Below, in pieces: positions 6,604-12,979 of a stretch of 14,647 nucleotides of DNA (positions within the stretch are counted from its first letter, which is position 1; the number at the start of each line of letters is the position of its first letter). The stretch spans positions 1-14,647 of the forward strand of contig CAZCYD010000059.1 in NCBI GenBank assembly GCA_964502735.1. Direction: 5' to 3'. The stretch is from JACKAN01 sp964502735. GTDB lineage: Bacteria; Bdellovibrionota; Bdellovibrionia; Bdellovibrionales; UBA1609. The notes below the pieces were generated by a model. The model was not told where the DNA came from. It made no database searches and worked only from the letters and a program-made list of their open reading frames with translations. A program made the position numbers and the translations under genes.

Positions 6604-7256
6604 ATGCGGCAGATGTTAGTTTAGATACAAAGCAAAGGATTATAAATGGGGCGAGAATATTATTTGCAAAATATGGGTTCGAAGGCACTTCGATTCGCGA
6701 AATTGCTCGTCAGTGTGAGGTGAATATTGCAGCAGTTAACTACCATTTTAAAAACAAAGAGAATCTCTTTTGGGAAATCATGACATCCTCATACGATATG
6801 GCTGATCAGTTTTGTCGTGAATATTCTTTCACTTCAAAAGACACTCTAGATTTTTCAATGAAGTTATTTGAGAGGTTTTGGGCGGAGGGGAGTTTTTTAC
6901 GCAATACAATGAAGATGGTGCTAACAGAAGGAATGTGCCCTGATGGTGTCAAAGCTTGTCAGATGTATGATCGACCCTTCGAGCCTCCGGGAGCTAAATA
7001 TCTGGCAGAATTTGTGCGCAAAGAGGTGTCTTATCCCTTGAGCGAAGAGGGAGTCACTTGGGCTGTTGGGGCCATTTTCTCATCTGTAACACATTGGGCA
7101 ATGATGTTGGACACAGACAACTTTAAAAACAAAATTAAAAAAGGCCAGGTAACTCCAGAACACATACGTTGGAGTGTCTCTCAGATGGTTAGGGCCTATT
7201 TGGAGCATCTAAAGAATAATGAGGCCATTTTTAGCCAAAAAACTCAAAATATTTGA
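6600..7256 (+). CDS. TetR/AcrR family transcriptional regulator
   Basis: A 218-residue cytoplasmic ligand-responsive DNA-binding protein, usually a repressor. Residues 10-58 are the TetR N-terminal domain (TKQRIINGARILFAKYGFEG, then TSIREIARQCEVNIAAVNYH as helix-turn-helix with recognition helix about 44-50). The C-terminal ligand-binding half (about 75-205) is variable and helical, and includes MVLTEGMCPDGVKACQMYDR. It is last in the efflux operon: its ATG overlaps the permease stop (ATGA), with GAGG at 6589-6592. Because it is co-transcribed with the pump, negative feedback on the operon is the simplest model, probably through the palindromes at 1089-1098 and 1141-1158. No terminator is visible after it. 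Confidence 0.95.
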   Translation: MNAADVSLDTKQRIINGARILFAKYGFEGTSIREIARQCEVNIAAVNYHFKNKENLFWEIMTSSYDMADQFCREYSFTSKDTLDFSMKLFERFWAEGSFLRNTMKMVLTEGMCPDGVKACQMYDRPFEPPGAKYLAEFVRKEVSYPLSEEGVTWAVGAIFSSVTHWAMMLDTDNFKNKIKKGQVTPEHIRWSVSQMVRAYLEHLKNNEAIFSQKTQNI

Positions 7257-7292
7257 TTGTGATCAGGCTGTGAATTTGTTTATAGTGGCTCC
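7257..7292 (+). promoter_or_regulatory. Promoter for a probably leaderless radical SAM transcript
   Basis: TTGTGA (7257-7262) and TATAGT (7281-7286) are spaced 18 bases apart. The -10 box ends 6 bases before the ATG at 7293, so transcription would start at or within a base or two of the start codon. No Shine-Dalgarno sequence is present in the TGGCTCC that precedes the ATG. The combination points to a leaderless mRNA independent of the upstream operon. Confidence 0.5.
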
Positions 7293-8729
7293 ATGTCCGA
7301 TCATAACTTTCAAAATCATCTAAAAAATACACAAAATCGACTGGATCAAGTGTCCAGTTGCTTTTGTTTGGCTAAGTGGCTGCAAGTCACCATTCATCTG
7401 CAAACTGGCTTCACTCACAGTTGCCACAACACTCCTTACCAAAAAGTTCCCTTAGAAGAACTAAAATATAATCCTACCGCTCTACACAATAACTACGAAA
7501 AAAAAGTAGAACGTCGGAGCATGCTTAATGGGGTTCGCCCCAAGGGTTGCAATTACTGTTGGAGAGTTGAGGATCTAAAAACGCAAACCTTTAGTGATAG
7601 AATTATAAAGTCTTCTGATGAGTGGAGTTCACCTTATTTTGATGAAGTCAAGAACCTGCCGTGGGATGCAGATATCCATCCAAGATACCTAGAAGTGAGC
7701 TTTGGAAACTTGTGTAATCTCGCTTGTTCTTACTGTTTGCCAGACATTAGTAGCCGGGTGTATGCAGATTTAGAAGCGCATGGTCGTTATCCTGTATGGG
7801 ATTCGGCCAGTCTGGCTTATTTAAAACGAAAGGGTCGCGTGCCCTACAAAAATGATGAGGACAATCCCTATATTCCCGCTTTTTGGAAGTGGTTTCCAGA
7901 TGTTTACCCAGGACTACATGATTTGCGAGTTACAGGGGGGGAGCCTCTCATCAATCCCAATACGTTTCGGATGTTGGATTACGTGAAATCTCACCCTAAT
8001 CCCAAGCTTAACCTTTCAGTGAATTCTAATTTTTGTGTTCCCAAAGATAGGCTTGAAAATTACAAAACAGAAATTGCCTATTTGTTAGATAACAATTGTG
8101 TTAAGGATGTGCACACCTATGTAAGTGTGGATACGGCAGGAGCTCAAGCTGAGTACATTCGAGACGGGTTAACATATTCCCGATTTTTAGATAATATTAG
8201 AGAGTACCATGAGTTTGATCCGCGTTTTAAACTGACAATAATGGTAACCTACAATTTATTCTCTGTGCCCAACTTCCTCTCGTTCTTAAAAGACATTTTA
8301 AAAACTCGTCACGAGTTGCAGGAGCATCGCCAGTATCTAGATATTTCAATTTTAAGATGGCCCAATTATATGAGTGCTATTCTTTTGCCCAAATCATGGG
8401 CTGAAAAAATCGAAGAGGGTTTGCTTTTTATGCAAGAAAACACCTCGGAAAAAATCGGTAAAACAGGTTTTAATCAGTACGACATTCATAAGATGCAAAG
8501 AGTTTTAGAGTGGTTCAAGAGCTTCAATTTAGATAAGGATGAGCTGCGATTAAAAAAAATAGACTTTTACCGCTTTGTCAATGAATACGACCGAAGAAGG
8601 CGTCGAGATTTTAAAGTTGTATTTCCAGAACTGTTGGAGTTCTACATGGAGTGCGAACGTTTAGAAAAGAGCAGATGGGGCAGAGTAAAGTTATTGCCTC
8701 AAAAAATTCGCTCTTTACTGCCTCTTTGA
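7293..8729 (+). CDS. Twitch domain-containing radical SAM protein
   Basis: A 478-residue cytoplasmic iron-sulfur enzyme that should cleave S-adenosylmethionine to start radical chemistry; the substrate is unknown. The radical SAM core carries the C-x3-C-x2-C motif as C141, C145 and C148 (CNLACSYC) and the SAM-binding GGEP at 215-218. Ahead of it lies an N-terminal twitch-type auxiliary cluster domain with C23/C25 (SSCFCLAKW), C44 (FTHSCHNTP) and C86/C89 (KGCNYCWRVED). This arrangement is the N-terminal twitch radical SAM family, frequent in Bdellovibrio-like genomes and some marine phages. No precursor peptide gene lies beside it: only 36 bases separate it from the TetR gene. Its 3' end overlaps the opposing outer membrane protein gene by 15 bases. 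The ATG is the only reasonable start upstream of the cysteine motifs. Confidence 0.95.
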   Translation: MSDHNFQNHLKNTQNRLDQVSSCFCLAKWLQVTIHLQTGFTHSCHNTPYQKVPLEELKYNPTALHNNYEKKVERRSMLNGVRPKGCNYCWRVEDLKTQTFSDRIIKSSDEWSSPYFDEVKNLPWDADIHPRYLEVSFGNLCNLACSYCLPDISSRVYADLEAHGRYPVWDSASLAYLKRKGRVPYKNDEDNPYIPAFWKWFPDVYPGLHDLRVTGGEPLINPNTFRMLDYVKSHPNPKLNLSVNSNFCVPKDRLENYKTEIAYLLDNNCVKDVHTYVSVDTAGAQAEYIRDGLTYSRFLDNIREYHEFDPRFKLTIMVTYNLFSVPNFLSFLKDILKTRHELQEHRQYLDISILRWPNYMSAILLPKSWAEKIEEGLLFMQENTSEKIGKTGFNQYDIHKMQRVLEWFKSFNLDKDELRLKKIDFYRFVNEYDRRRRRDFKVVFPELLEFYMECERLEKSRWGRVKLLPQKIRSLLPL

Positions 8730-10100
8730 TTTAAGTTCTTGTAATTTTTTGACCTCTGCCATTGACACGTCAACGTTTTCAAAAAGCGTCCCTATGGTTT
8801 GCTGAAGGGCAAAGCGGTAATTTATGGCAGCAATCGTGTAGTGAGTCCAGTTGTCCACAGCATTCATATACGCAATAAATTTATCTAGAACAGTTTGAAT
8901 GTTCACCTTGTCGCCTCGTCTAAGTCGTTGAGCCAACAGATCAAAGGCTTCTCTCTCATTTAAAGCCCGTTCTTCAAAACTGGATATAAATCCCTCGGTA
9001 TTGATAAGTGAGTTGTACAAAGAATTAATCCTGTGGGTAATTTTTAATTTCTCACTGTCGAGTCGATGAATTGTGGCCTCTAGCCTTTTAGATGTGGCTT
9101 CCAAGTAGGTAGAGGTTGAAGGGTGCCAAGAATAGTTAAGGGTTAGCGCCACAATATTGGCTTGATTTTGGGTATGAATTTCGTGGGATCTTAGGTGGTG
9201 AATGTTTCTGCCTGCGCTTATATCTATTCGTGGGCTTCTGGCTACTGCCGAATCGGCCCGATAAGAGTGCCTTGAAGCCTCTAGGTCATAGTTGAGTGCC
9301 ACTATTGTTGGGGATCTGGTGAGCCCCATGTTCACAGACTCTTCCGCACTACCGGGAACCTCTAAGCTTAGACGCAACTCTTCTAGGCTTTGAATATTTA
9401 CAGAAGGGCTTTCGTGCACGTGATGAATAAAATCATTAATAGCCGTGAATTTATTGGTCTCTTGTCGTCTAATGTTGTCACTTAGGTTGTTCAGTTGAGT
9501 TTGCAATTGGAGTTGATCTTCACTCCCAAAATAAGGATAGATTTCTTCAATTAGGCTTATGCCTTCTCTGGAAAGAGAAATGCCTTCATTGTTGGTGGTA
9601 ATCGATAAAAAGGCTGAAAATACATTGCTGGCTAAGTGGCCGTTGGTATCAGGCAGAAGAATGTCGGTCGAGTGAATGCGAGCTTTTTGTGCAAGCACAC
9701 TGGCTTCGGCCGCTTTCTCCCTATGTTTGTCGGCTCCACCTCTAAATATATTTAAGTTGAGGCCTATAAATAAATTTTGACTAGTAGACAATCGATCCCC
9801 AGTGCTTCTCGATATAGTGTAGGAGGAGCTAAGGGTGGGTAGCTGTTGTGATTGTTTGAGGGCCTTAACACTCAATTCTTGGGCTTCAATTAATTTTTGG
9901 TTAGAATTGGTAATGGGGTTGTTGATTAAGGCTCTTCGGATAGAGTCTTGAAGAGAAGATGGGGCCGTCTCATTATATAGATTCTGAAGTGCCAGCTCAG
10001 ATTCGTTGCTATAATTACCATGACTTGGAGTTGAGAAAGACCCTTGTCCCACTAGATTCATTACAAAAATAACAAAAAAACTGTAAATAATTCCCTTCAT
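8715..10100 (-). CDS. Orphan TolC-like outer membrane protein
   Basis: A 461-residue protein of the outer membrane efflux (OEP/TolC) family. Residues 1-20 form a signal peptide (GIIYSFFVIFVMNLVGQG). The first repeat includes SIRRALINNPITNSNQKLIE and NLFIGLNLNIFRGGADKHRE; the second includes SAEESVNMGLTRSPTIVALN, LTLNYSWHPSTSTYLEATSK and LRRGDKVNIQTVLDKFIAYM. It is more diverged than the copy at 1206-2645 and has no adaptor or permease beside it, so it may serve a pump or type I secretion system encoded elsewhere. The ATG is preceded by GGGAGAG (10104-10110 on the minus strand). It converges on the radical SAM gene with a 15-base tail overlap and no visible terminator between them. Family is confident; partner and substrate are unknown. 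Confidence 0.87.
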   Translation of the reverse strand: MKGIIYSFFVIFVMNLVGQGSFSTPSHGNYSNESELALQNLYNETAPSSLQDSIRRALINNPITNSNQKLIEAQELSVKALKQSQQLPTLSSSYTISRSTGDRLSTSQNLFIGLNLNIFRGGADKHREKAAEASVLAQKARIHSTDILLPDTNGHLASNVFSAFLSITTNNEGISLSREGISLIEEIYPYFGSEDQLQLQTQLNNLSDNIRRQETNKFTAINDFIHHVHESPSVNIQSLEELRLSLEVPGSAEESVNMGLTRSPTIVALNYDLEASRHSYRADSAVARSPRIDISAGRNIHHLRSHEIHTQNQANIVALTLNYSWHPSTSTYLEATSKRLEATIHRLDSEKLKITHRINSLYNSLINTEGFISSFEERALNEREAFDLLAQRLRRGDKVNIQTVLDKFIAYMNAVDNWTHYTIAAINYRFALQQTIGTLFENVDVSMAEVKKLQELKSKRQ

Positions 10101-10266
10101 AATCTCTCCCGCCTTTTTAATCTTCTATACGCCTAAGTTCAGTACGTTTGTGCACACTATATGCCACAATTGACACATATATTCTAGAAATTACTAGTAG
10201 GGGCAAGAGCATTAATTCCATGAAAGCATTGCTTTTGTGAGGGAGATAGATATAACTAAGAGAAAA

Positions 10267-10300
10267 TTTATAGTAAGAATTATTTTATAGTAAGAATTAT
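10267..10300 (+). repeat. Perfect 17-bp tandem duplication with a -10-like box in each copy
   Basis: TTTATAGTAAGAATTAT occurs twice with no gap (10267-10283 and 10284-10300). Each copy contains TATAGT (10269-10274 and 10286-10291), a five-of-six match to the -10 consensus, but neither has a good -35 at 17 bases. The pair sits 62 bases before the slyD start. Confidence 0.9.
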
Positions 10301-10313
10301 ACAGATAAAGAAT

Positions 10314-10336
10314 AAACCAAACCAACCAAACCAAAT
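10314..10336 (+). repeat. A/C-only mirror repeat in the slyD leader
   Basis: A run of only A and C made of alternating CCAA and CCAAA units, which reads almost the same forwards and backwards. It would be an unpaired stretch in the slyD 5' untranslated region. It might keep the ribosome binding site open, but that is only a suggestion. Confidence 0.6.
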
Positions 10337-10361
10337 AACACAAAAAGCTCAAGGGGGAGTC

Positions 10362-10844
10362 ATGAATATTGCCAAAGATTACGCAGTAGAAATTGAATAC
10401 ACATTAAAAGATAATAACGGAAAAGTAATTGACTCATCAGAAGGTGGCGAGCCTCTGGCTTATTTGCATGGTTATCAAAATATTGTTCCAGGTCTTGAGC
10501 AAGAGCTTGAGGGTCGTGGGGTTAACGATGAATTTAATGTTTCTGTCGCCCCAGAGATGGGTTATGGCCCTCGTTTGGAAGAGATGATTCGAGAAGTGCC
10601 AAAAGAACATTTGGCTAATATTCCTGAGTTAAAAGTAGGTCTCCAGTTACAAGCTCAAACGCCTCAAGGTACTCACCTGTTGACTGTTGTTGAAATCAAA
10701 GATGACGTTGTGGTTCTTGATGGCAATCATCCCTTGGCAGGTGAAGTTTTAAACTTCTATATTAAAGTCGTAAGTATACGCAAGGCGTCTCCAGAGGAAA
10801 TTGCACACGGTCATGTGCATGGACCTAATGGGCATCATCACTAA
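10362..10844 (+). CDS. slyD: SlyD-like FKBP-type peptidyl-prolyl isomerase
   Basis: A 160-residue cytoplasmic prolyl isomerase and chaperone with a metal-binding tail. The FKBP part is split as in E. coli SlyD: residues 1-70 (GKVIDSS, PLAYLHGYQNIVPGLEQELE, GYGP) and about 121-142 (GNHPLAGEVLNFYIKVVSIR), with the insert-in-flap chaperone domain between (REVPKEHLANIPELKVGLQL, about 77-120). The C-terminus (EEIAHGHVHGPNGHHH) carries six histidines, a shortened form of the SlyD nickel/zinc-binding tail. The start is supported by AAGGGGGAG (10351-10359). It is monocistronic by context; neighbouring genes show no nickel enzyme link. SlyD versus the closely related short FKBPs is decided by the flap insert and His tail. 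Confidence 0.96.
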   Translation: MNIAKDYAVEIEYTLKDNNGKVIDSSEGGEPLAYLHGYQNIVPGLEQELEGRGVNDEFNVSVAPEMGYGPRLEEMIREVPKEHLANIPELKVGLQLQAQTPQGTHLLTVVEIKDDVVVLDGNHPLAGEVLNFYIKVVSIRKASPEEIAHGHVHGPNGHHH

Positions 10845-10851
10845 GAAAGTT

Positions 10852-10871
10852 TTGAATATAGCAATATTCAA
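10852..10871. terminator. Weak AT-rich hairpin after slyD
   Basis: TTGAATAT (10852-10859) pairs with ATATTCAA (10864-10871) around the loop AGCA, 7 bases after the slyD stop. Eight base pairs but only one G-C pair, and no T-run follows, so it is a poor intrinsic terminator. Its place just after the gene is the main argument. Two more small AT-rich palindromes follow (GTTAAATTTAAC at 10885-10896; CTTAAT/ATTAAG at 10902-10907 and 10914-10919). Confidence 0.3.
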
Positions 10872-11002
10872 CTTGAATAATTTAGTTAAATTTAACTTGT
10901 TCTTAATATAGAAATTAAGTATTTAGCGAAATATTTTTGTTAGTACATAAATTAGTATAAAAACTGGATTGCCAATAGAAAGTTTTGCGTTAGCCTATAT
11001 CT

Positions 11003-11032
11003 ATGACAATTATTTCTTGAAATTGGTATAAG
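11003..11032 (+). promoter_or_regulatory. Likely promoter of the histidine kinase gene
   Basis: ATGACA (11003-11008) and TATAAG (11027-11032), each a five-of-six match to the sigma70 consensus, are 18 bases apart. A transcript from about 11039 would have a short leader containing the Shine-Dalgarno GAGG (11054-11057) before the TTG start at 11066. Confidence 0.45.
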
Positions 11033-11065
11033 TCTAAATGGACAGCTCTTGCAGAGGTATTTGGT

Positions 11066-12646
11066 TTGAGTAAGGTATTAAGGAAAATTTCTGATCTTTT
11101 AAAGAAGAGCGTTCGCAATTGGGTGGGCTCCACGGTGGTGTTGGTGGCGTTGTCCCTATGTATTGTGAGCGCGTGTCTTTTATATAAAAACAGTGAGAAT
11201 ACTTTTTTAAAAGCAAAATCAAATCAGATTGCTGATGGCATTGGGGAAAGGCTGCAGGCAGAAATTTTTAATCGTATAGCTCTGCTTAAAATCATGGGGA
11301 GATCTGTAGATCTTTCAGATCCATCGGTGTTTGCCAAGCTGGCCCCAGAAATTGTTAAGGAGTTCTCGGACTTCTACGCTATAAATTACGTTAATACGCA
11401 GGGTATTATTAGCCGTACTTATCCTGAAGATCGAAACCGTCTGGCTTTAGGTCAGAATTTGCTCGAACGGCACGATGTTAGAGATTATCTTATAGGTTCA
11501 AAAGATAGTGGCGATCCATGGATGTCCCACCGTCTTATAACTTATCAAGGCGTCCCTGCAATTACGCTTTATGTGCCCGTGTACACCCATGATAATCAAT
11601 TTTCTGGGTGGTTAAATGCCGTTCTTGATTTTGATAGCTGGTTAGCAGGTTTTATGGAGGTAAATGCTCTAGATCAAGTGCGCATAGCTGTAAAGTGGGA
11701 GCATTCAGAAAGTGAGATAGTGGATCGAGGGGTCAGATCTGTAGAGTATTCTTTTGCTTATGTTCATGAGATATTAAATCAAAAGTTGGATTTGGAAATT
11801 GGCTTTGCTCCTGGCGAGATGGAGATCGTGAGAGCTCGCCATTATGCAATTGTAGTGATTTTAGGTTCAATTATTCTGCTTTTAGCTTTGAGTTTAATTT
11901 TGAAATTGCATTGGTCACAAAGAAGACTTCGACTTGCCAATGAACACTTGGCATTTAAAAATAATTTGTTGAGTTCCCTCTCTCATGATCTGTCGGCCCC
12001 GCTGACTATTCTGGGTTTAATAATGGACAGAATTTTTAGTAGTAAGGAACCTCCCTCTGTGGATTTGCAACAGAGTGCAAATAGATCTTTAAAGGTTATT
12101 GCTGAGATGCTTGAAAGTGCAAAACTCCTACATGCTCAAAAAATGGGAGTGGTTGACTTTAAGACAGAGGCAGTTTGTTTATCTGTAGCTCTTCGCGAGG
12201 CCATAGAGTCAGTTTCGTATCAGGCGGAAAAGAAAGGCGTTAAAATACACACGTCTTCTATTCCGGATGATTTATTTGTGATGGCTCAGTTGTCGACTTT
12301 TGTTAATAATGTACTTTTGAATGTTTTGACTAATGCCGTAAAGTTTTCACCAAAGGATGGAGAGATTAAAATTTCTGCTGCAATAAAAAAGAATAGAATT
12401 CATTTGTTGATTGAAGATGAGGGTTGTGGTCTTTCCACCGATCAACTATCTAGGTTAAAAAAGTCTTTGAGTTTGAAGAGTACGACAGGTTCCAGGGGGG
12501 AGCGGGGTACAGGATTGGGCTTGCTCCAAGTCAGAGGTTTTATGGAGGCTTACGGCGGAGCCTTAGAGATCGAGAACAACGAGCCCAAAGGCTGCCGAAT
12601 CATTCTCATCTTTCGCCCCGAACCCCCAAAAGGTGCCAGGCCCTAA
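11066..12646 (+). CDS. Membrane-bound sensor histidine kinase, orphan
   Basis: A 526-residue two-component sensor kinase in the inner membrane. Order: TM1 (19-40), periplasmic sensor of about 215 residues that looks Cache/CHASE-like (INYVNTQGIISRTYPEDRNR, LALGQNLL, VPAITLYVPVY), TM2 (260-282), a short helical linker, HisKA with phosphoacceptor H307 in SSLSHDLSAPLTIL, then HATPase with N-box N423 (NVLTNAVKFSP), G1 D451-x-G-x-G455 and G2 GTGLGL. All ATP-binding motifs are intact, so it should be active. No response regulator is adjacent, making it an orphan whose partner lies elsewhere. The TTG start follows GAGG (11054-11057), 8 bases away. The last residues (KGARP and stop) come from the dispersed repeat at 12632-12651, so the natural C-terminus may have been slightly changed. 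The ligand is unknown. Confidence 0.95.
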   Translation: MSKVLRKISDLLKKSVRNWVGSTVVLVALSLCIVSACLLYKNSENTFLKAKSNQIADGIGERLQAEIFNRIALLKIMGRSVDLSDPSVFAKLAPEIVKEFSDFYAINYVNTQGIISRTYPEDRNRLALGQNLLERHDVRDYLIGSKDSGDPWMSHRLITYQGVPAITLYVPVYTHDNQFSGWLNAVLDFDSWLAGFMEVNALDQVRIAVKWEHSESEIVDRGVRSVEYSFAYVHEILNQKLDLEIGFAPGEMEIVRARHYAIVVILGSIILLLALSLILKLHWSQRRLRLANEHLAFKNNLLSSLSHDLSAPLTILGLIMDRIFSSKEPPSVDLQQSANRSLKVIAEMLESAKLLHAQKMGVVDFKTEAVCLSVALREAIESVSYQAEKKGVKIHTSSIPDDLFVMAQLSTFVNNVLLNVLTNAVKFSPKDGEIKISAAIKKNRIHLLIEDEGCGLSTDQLSRLKKSLSLKSTTGSRGERGTGLGLLQVRGFMEAYGGALEIENNEPKGCRIILIFRPEPPKGARP

Positions 12647-12651
12647 TTTGC
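12632..12651 (+). repeat. REP-like repeat, copy A
   Basis: GGTGCCAGGCCCTAATTTGC, identical over 20 bases to the copy at 12670-12689. It contains the TAA stop codon of the histidine kinase gene (12644-12646). Right after it, GCGCC-AA-GGCGC (12650-12661) forms a tight inverted repeat. Confidence 0.92.
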
Positions 12652-12669
12652 GCCAAGGCGCATGGGGGT

Positions 12670-12689
12670 GGTGCCAGGCCCTAATTTGC
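12670..12689 (+). repeat. REP-like repeat, copy B
   Basis: Exact 20-base match to copy A. Its flanks (ATGGGGGT before, AACT after) also match the inverted copy D, so B and D share a longer common sequence than A and B do. Confidence 0.92.
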
Positions 12690-12712
12690 AACTACTCGCA
12701 GCACATCCAGTA

Positions 12713-12733
12713 GGCGCTAGGTACCTAGTTTGC
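12713..12733 (+). repeat. REP-like repeat, diverged copy C
   Basis: GGCGCTAGGTACCTAGTTTG followed by C matches copy A with one inserted base and a few substitutions, and shares the TAGTTTGC ending with copy D. An older or degraded copy is the simplest reading. Confidence 0.7.
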
Positions 12734-12847
12734 AAAAAGGCAGGGTAATTCCAATGTGAGAGACTTTTATTTTGTAGAATGTTCTGATCTAAAACTATTT
12801 CCTGAAAACTTTGGAGGAATAACCAGATCCTTTCGCCGCTCCAAGTT

Positions 12848-12867
12848 GCAAACTAGGGCCTGGCACC
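12848..12867 (-). repeat. REP-like repeat, inverted copy D
   Basis: The minus strand reads GGTGCCAGGCCCTAGTTTGC, one base different from copies A and B. It faces copy B at a distance of about 160 bases. Confidence 0.9.
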
Positions 12868-12979
12868 ACCCCATCGGGTCTGTTACCCTCCTTATATGGA
12901 ACAAGGATTGCAAACAGGATAGTTGTCGTCGTAAGTATAAGCCCATAACAAAATCAAAGCAGTGAGATAGGAGTAGAGT

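Larger units (their letters stand above)
10101..10361. other. Divergent intergenic region between the orphan TolC and slyD
   Basis: This 261-base gap serves two divergent genes. It contains a perfect -35-like TTGACA (10170-10175) with only weak -10 partners near 10192-10198, a better -10-like TATAAC (10251-10256), the tandem 17-bp repeat at 10267-10300, and an A/C-rich leader (10314-10336) before the slyD ribosome binding site AAGGGGGAG (10351-10359). On the minus strand, TATAGT (plus positions 10156-10161) could be a -10 for the TolC-like gene, but its -35 is poor. No gene is seen. Confidence 0.5.
12662..12873. mobile_element. Possible MITE/REPIN-like element bounded by inverted repeats
   Basis: The left end (12662-12693, containing copy B) and the right end (12844-12873, containing copy D in reverse) are inverted copies over about 31 bases, with one indel and one substitution. 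This gives a non-coding unit of roughly 212 bases with terminal inverted repeats. No target-site duplication could be confirmed by eye. The short length and absence of a gene fit a non-autonomous element or a REP doublet, but copies A and C show that the repeat also occurs singly. Confidence 0.45.
12647..12979. other. 333-base intergenic region made largely of repeats
   Basis: The gap between the kinase and DUF2233-like genes holds three further copies of the repeat (direct at 12670-12689, diverged direct at 12713-12733, inverted at 12848-12867). About 110 bases of unique AT-rich sequence lie between copies C and D. The last 100 bases carry no repeat, only the ribosome binding site of the next gene (GGAG, 12970-12973). 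The one open frame here (12756-12965) crosses an inverted repeat copy and is not credible as a gene. No clear promoter or transposase remnant is seen. Confidence 0.7.

Noticed and set aside
10885..10919. AT-rich palindromes GTTAAATTTAAC and CTTAAT/ATTAAG after slyD as an operator array
   Set aside because: Short AT-only palindromes are expected by chance in such AT-rich intergenic DNA, and they share no common half site.
12650..12661. GCGCC-AA-GGCGC hairpin as an intrinsic terminator of the kinase gene
   Set aside because: The loop is too tight, the stem is short, and a G-run rather than a T-run follows.
12756..12965. A 69-codon open frame starting with GTG
   Set aside because: It runs through the inverted REP-like copy D, has no ribosome binding site, and its composition is not protein-like.
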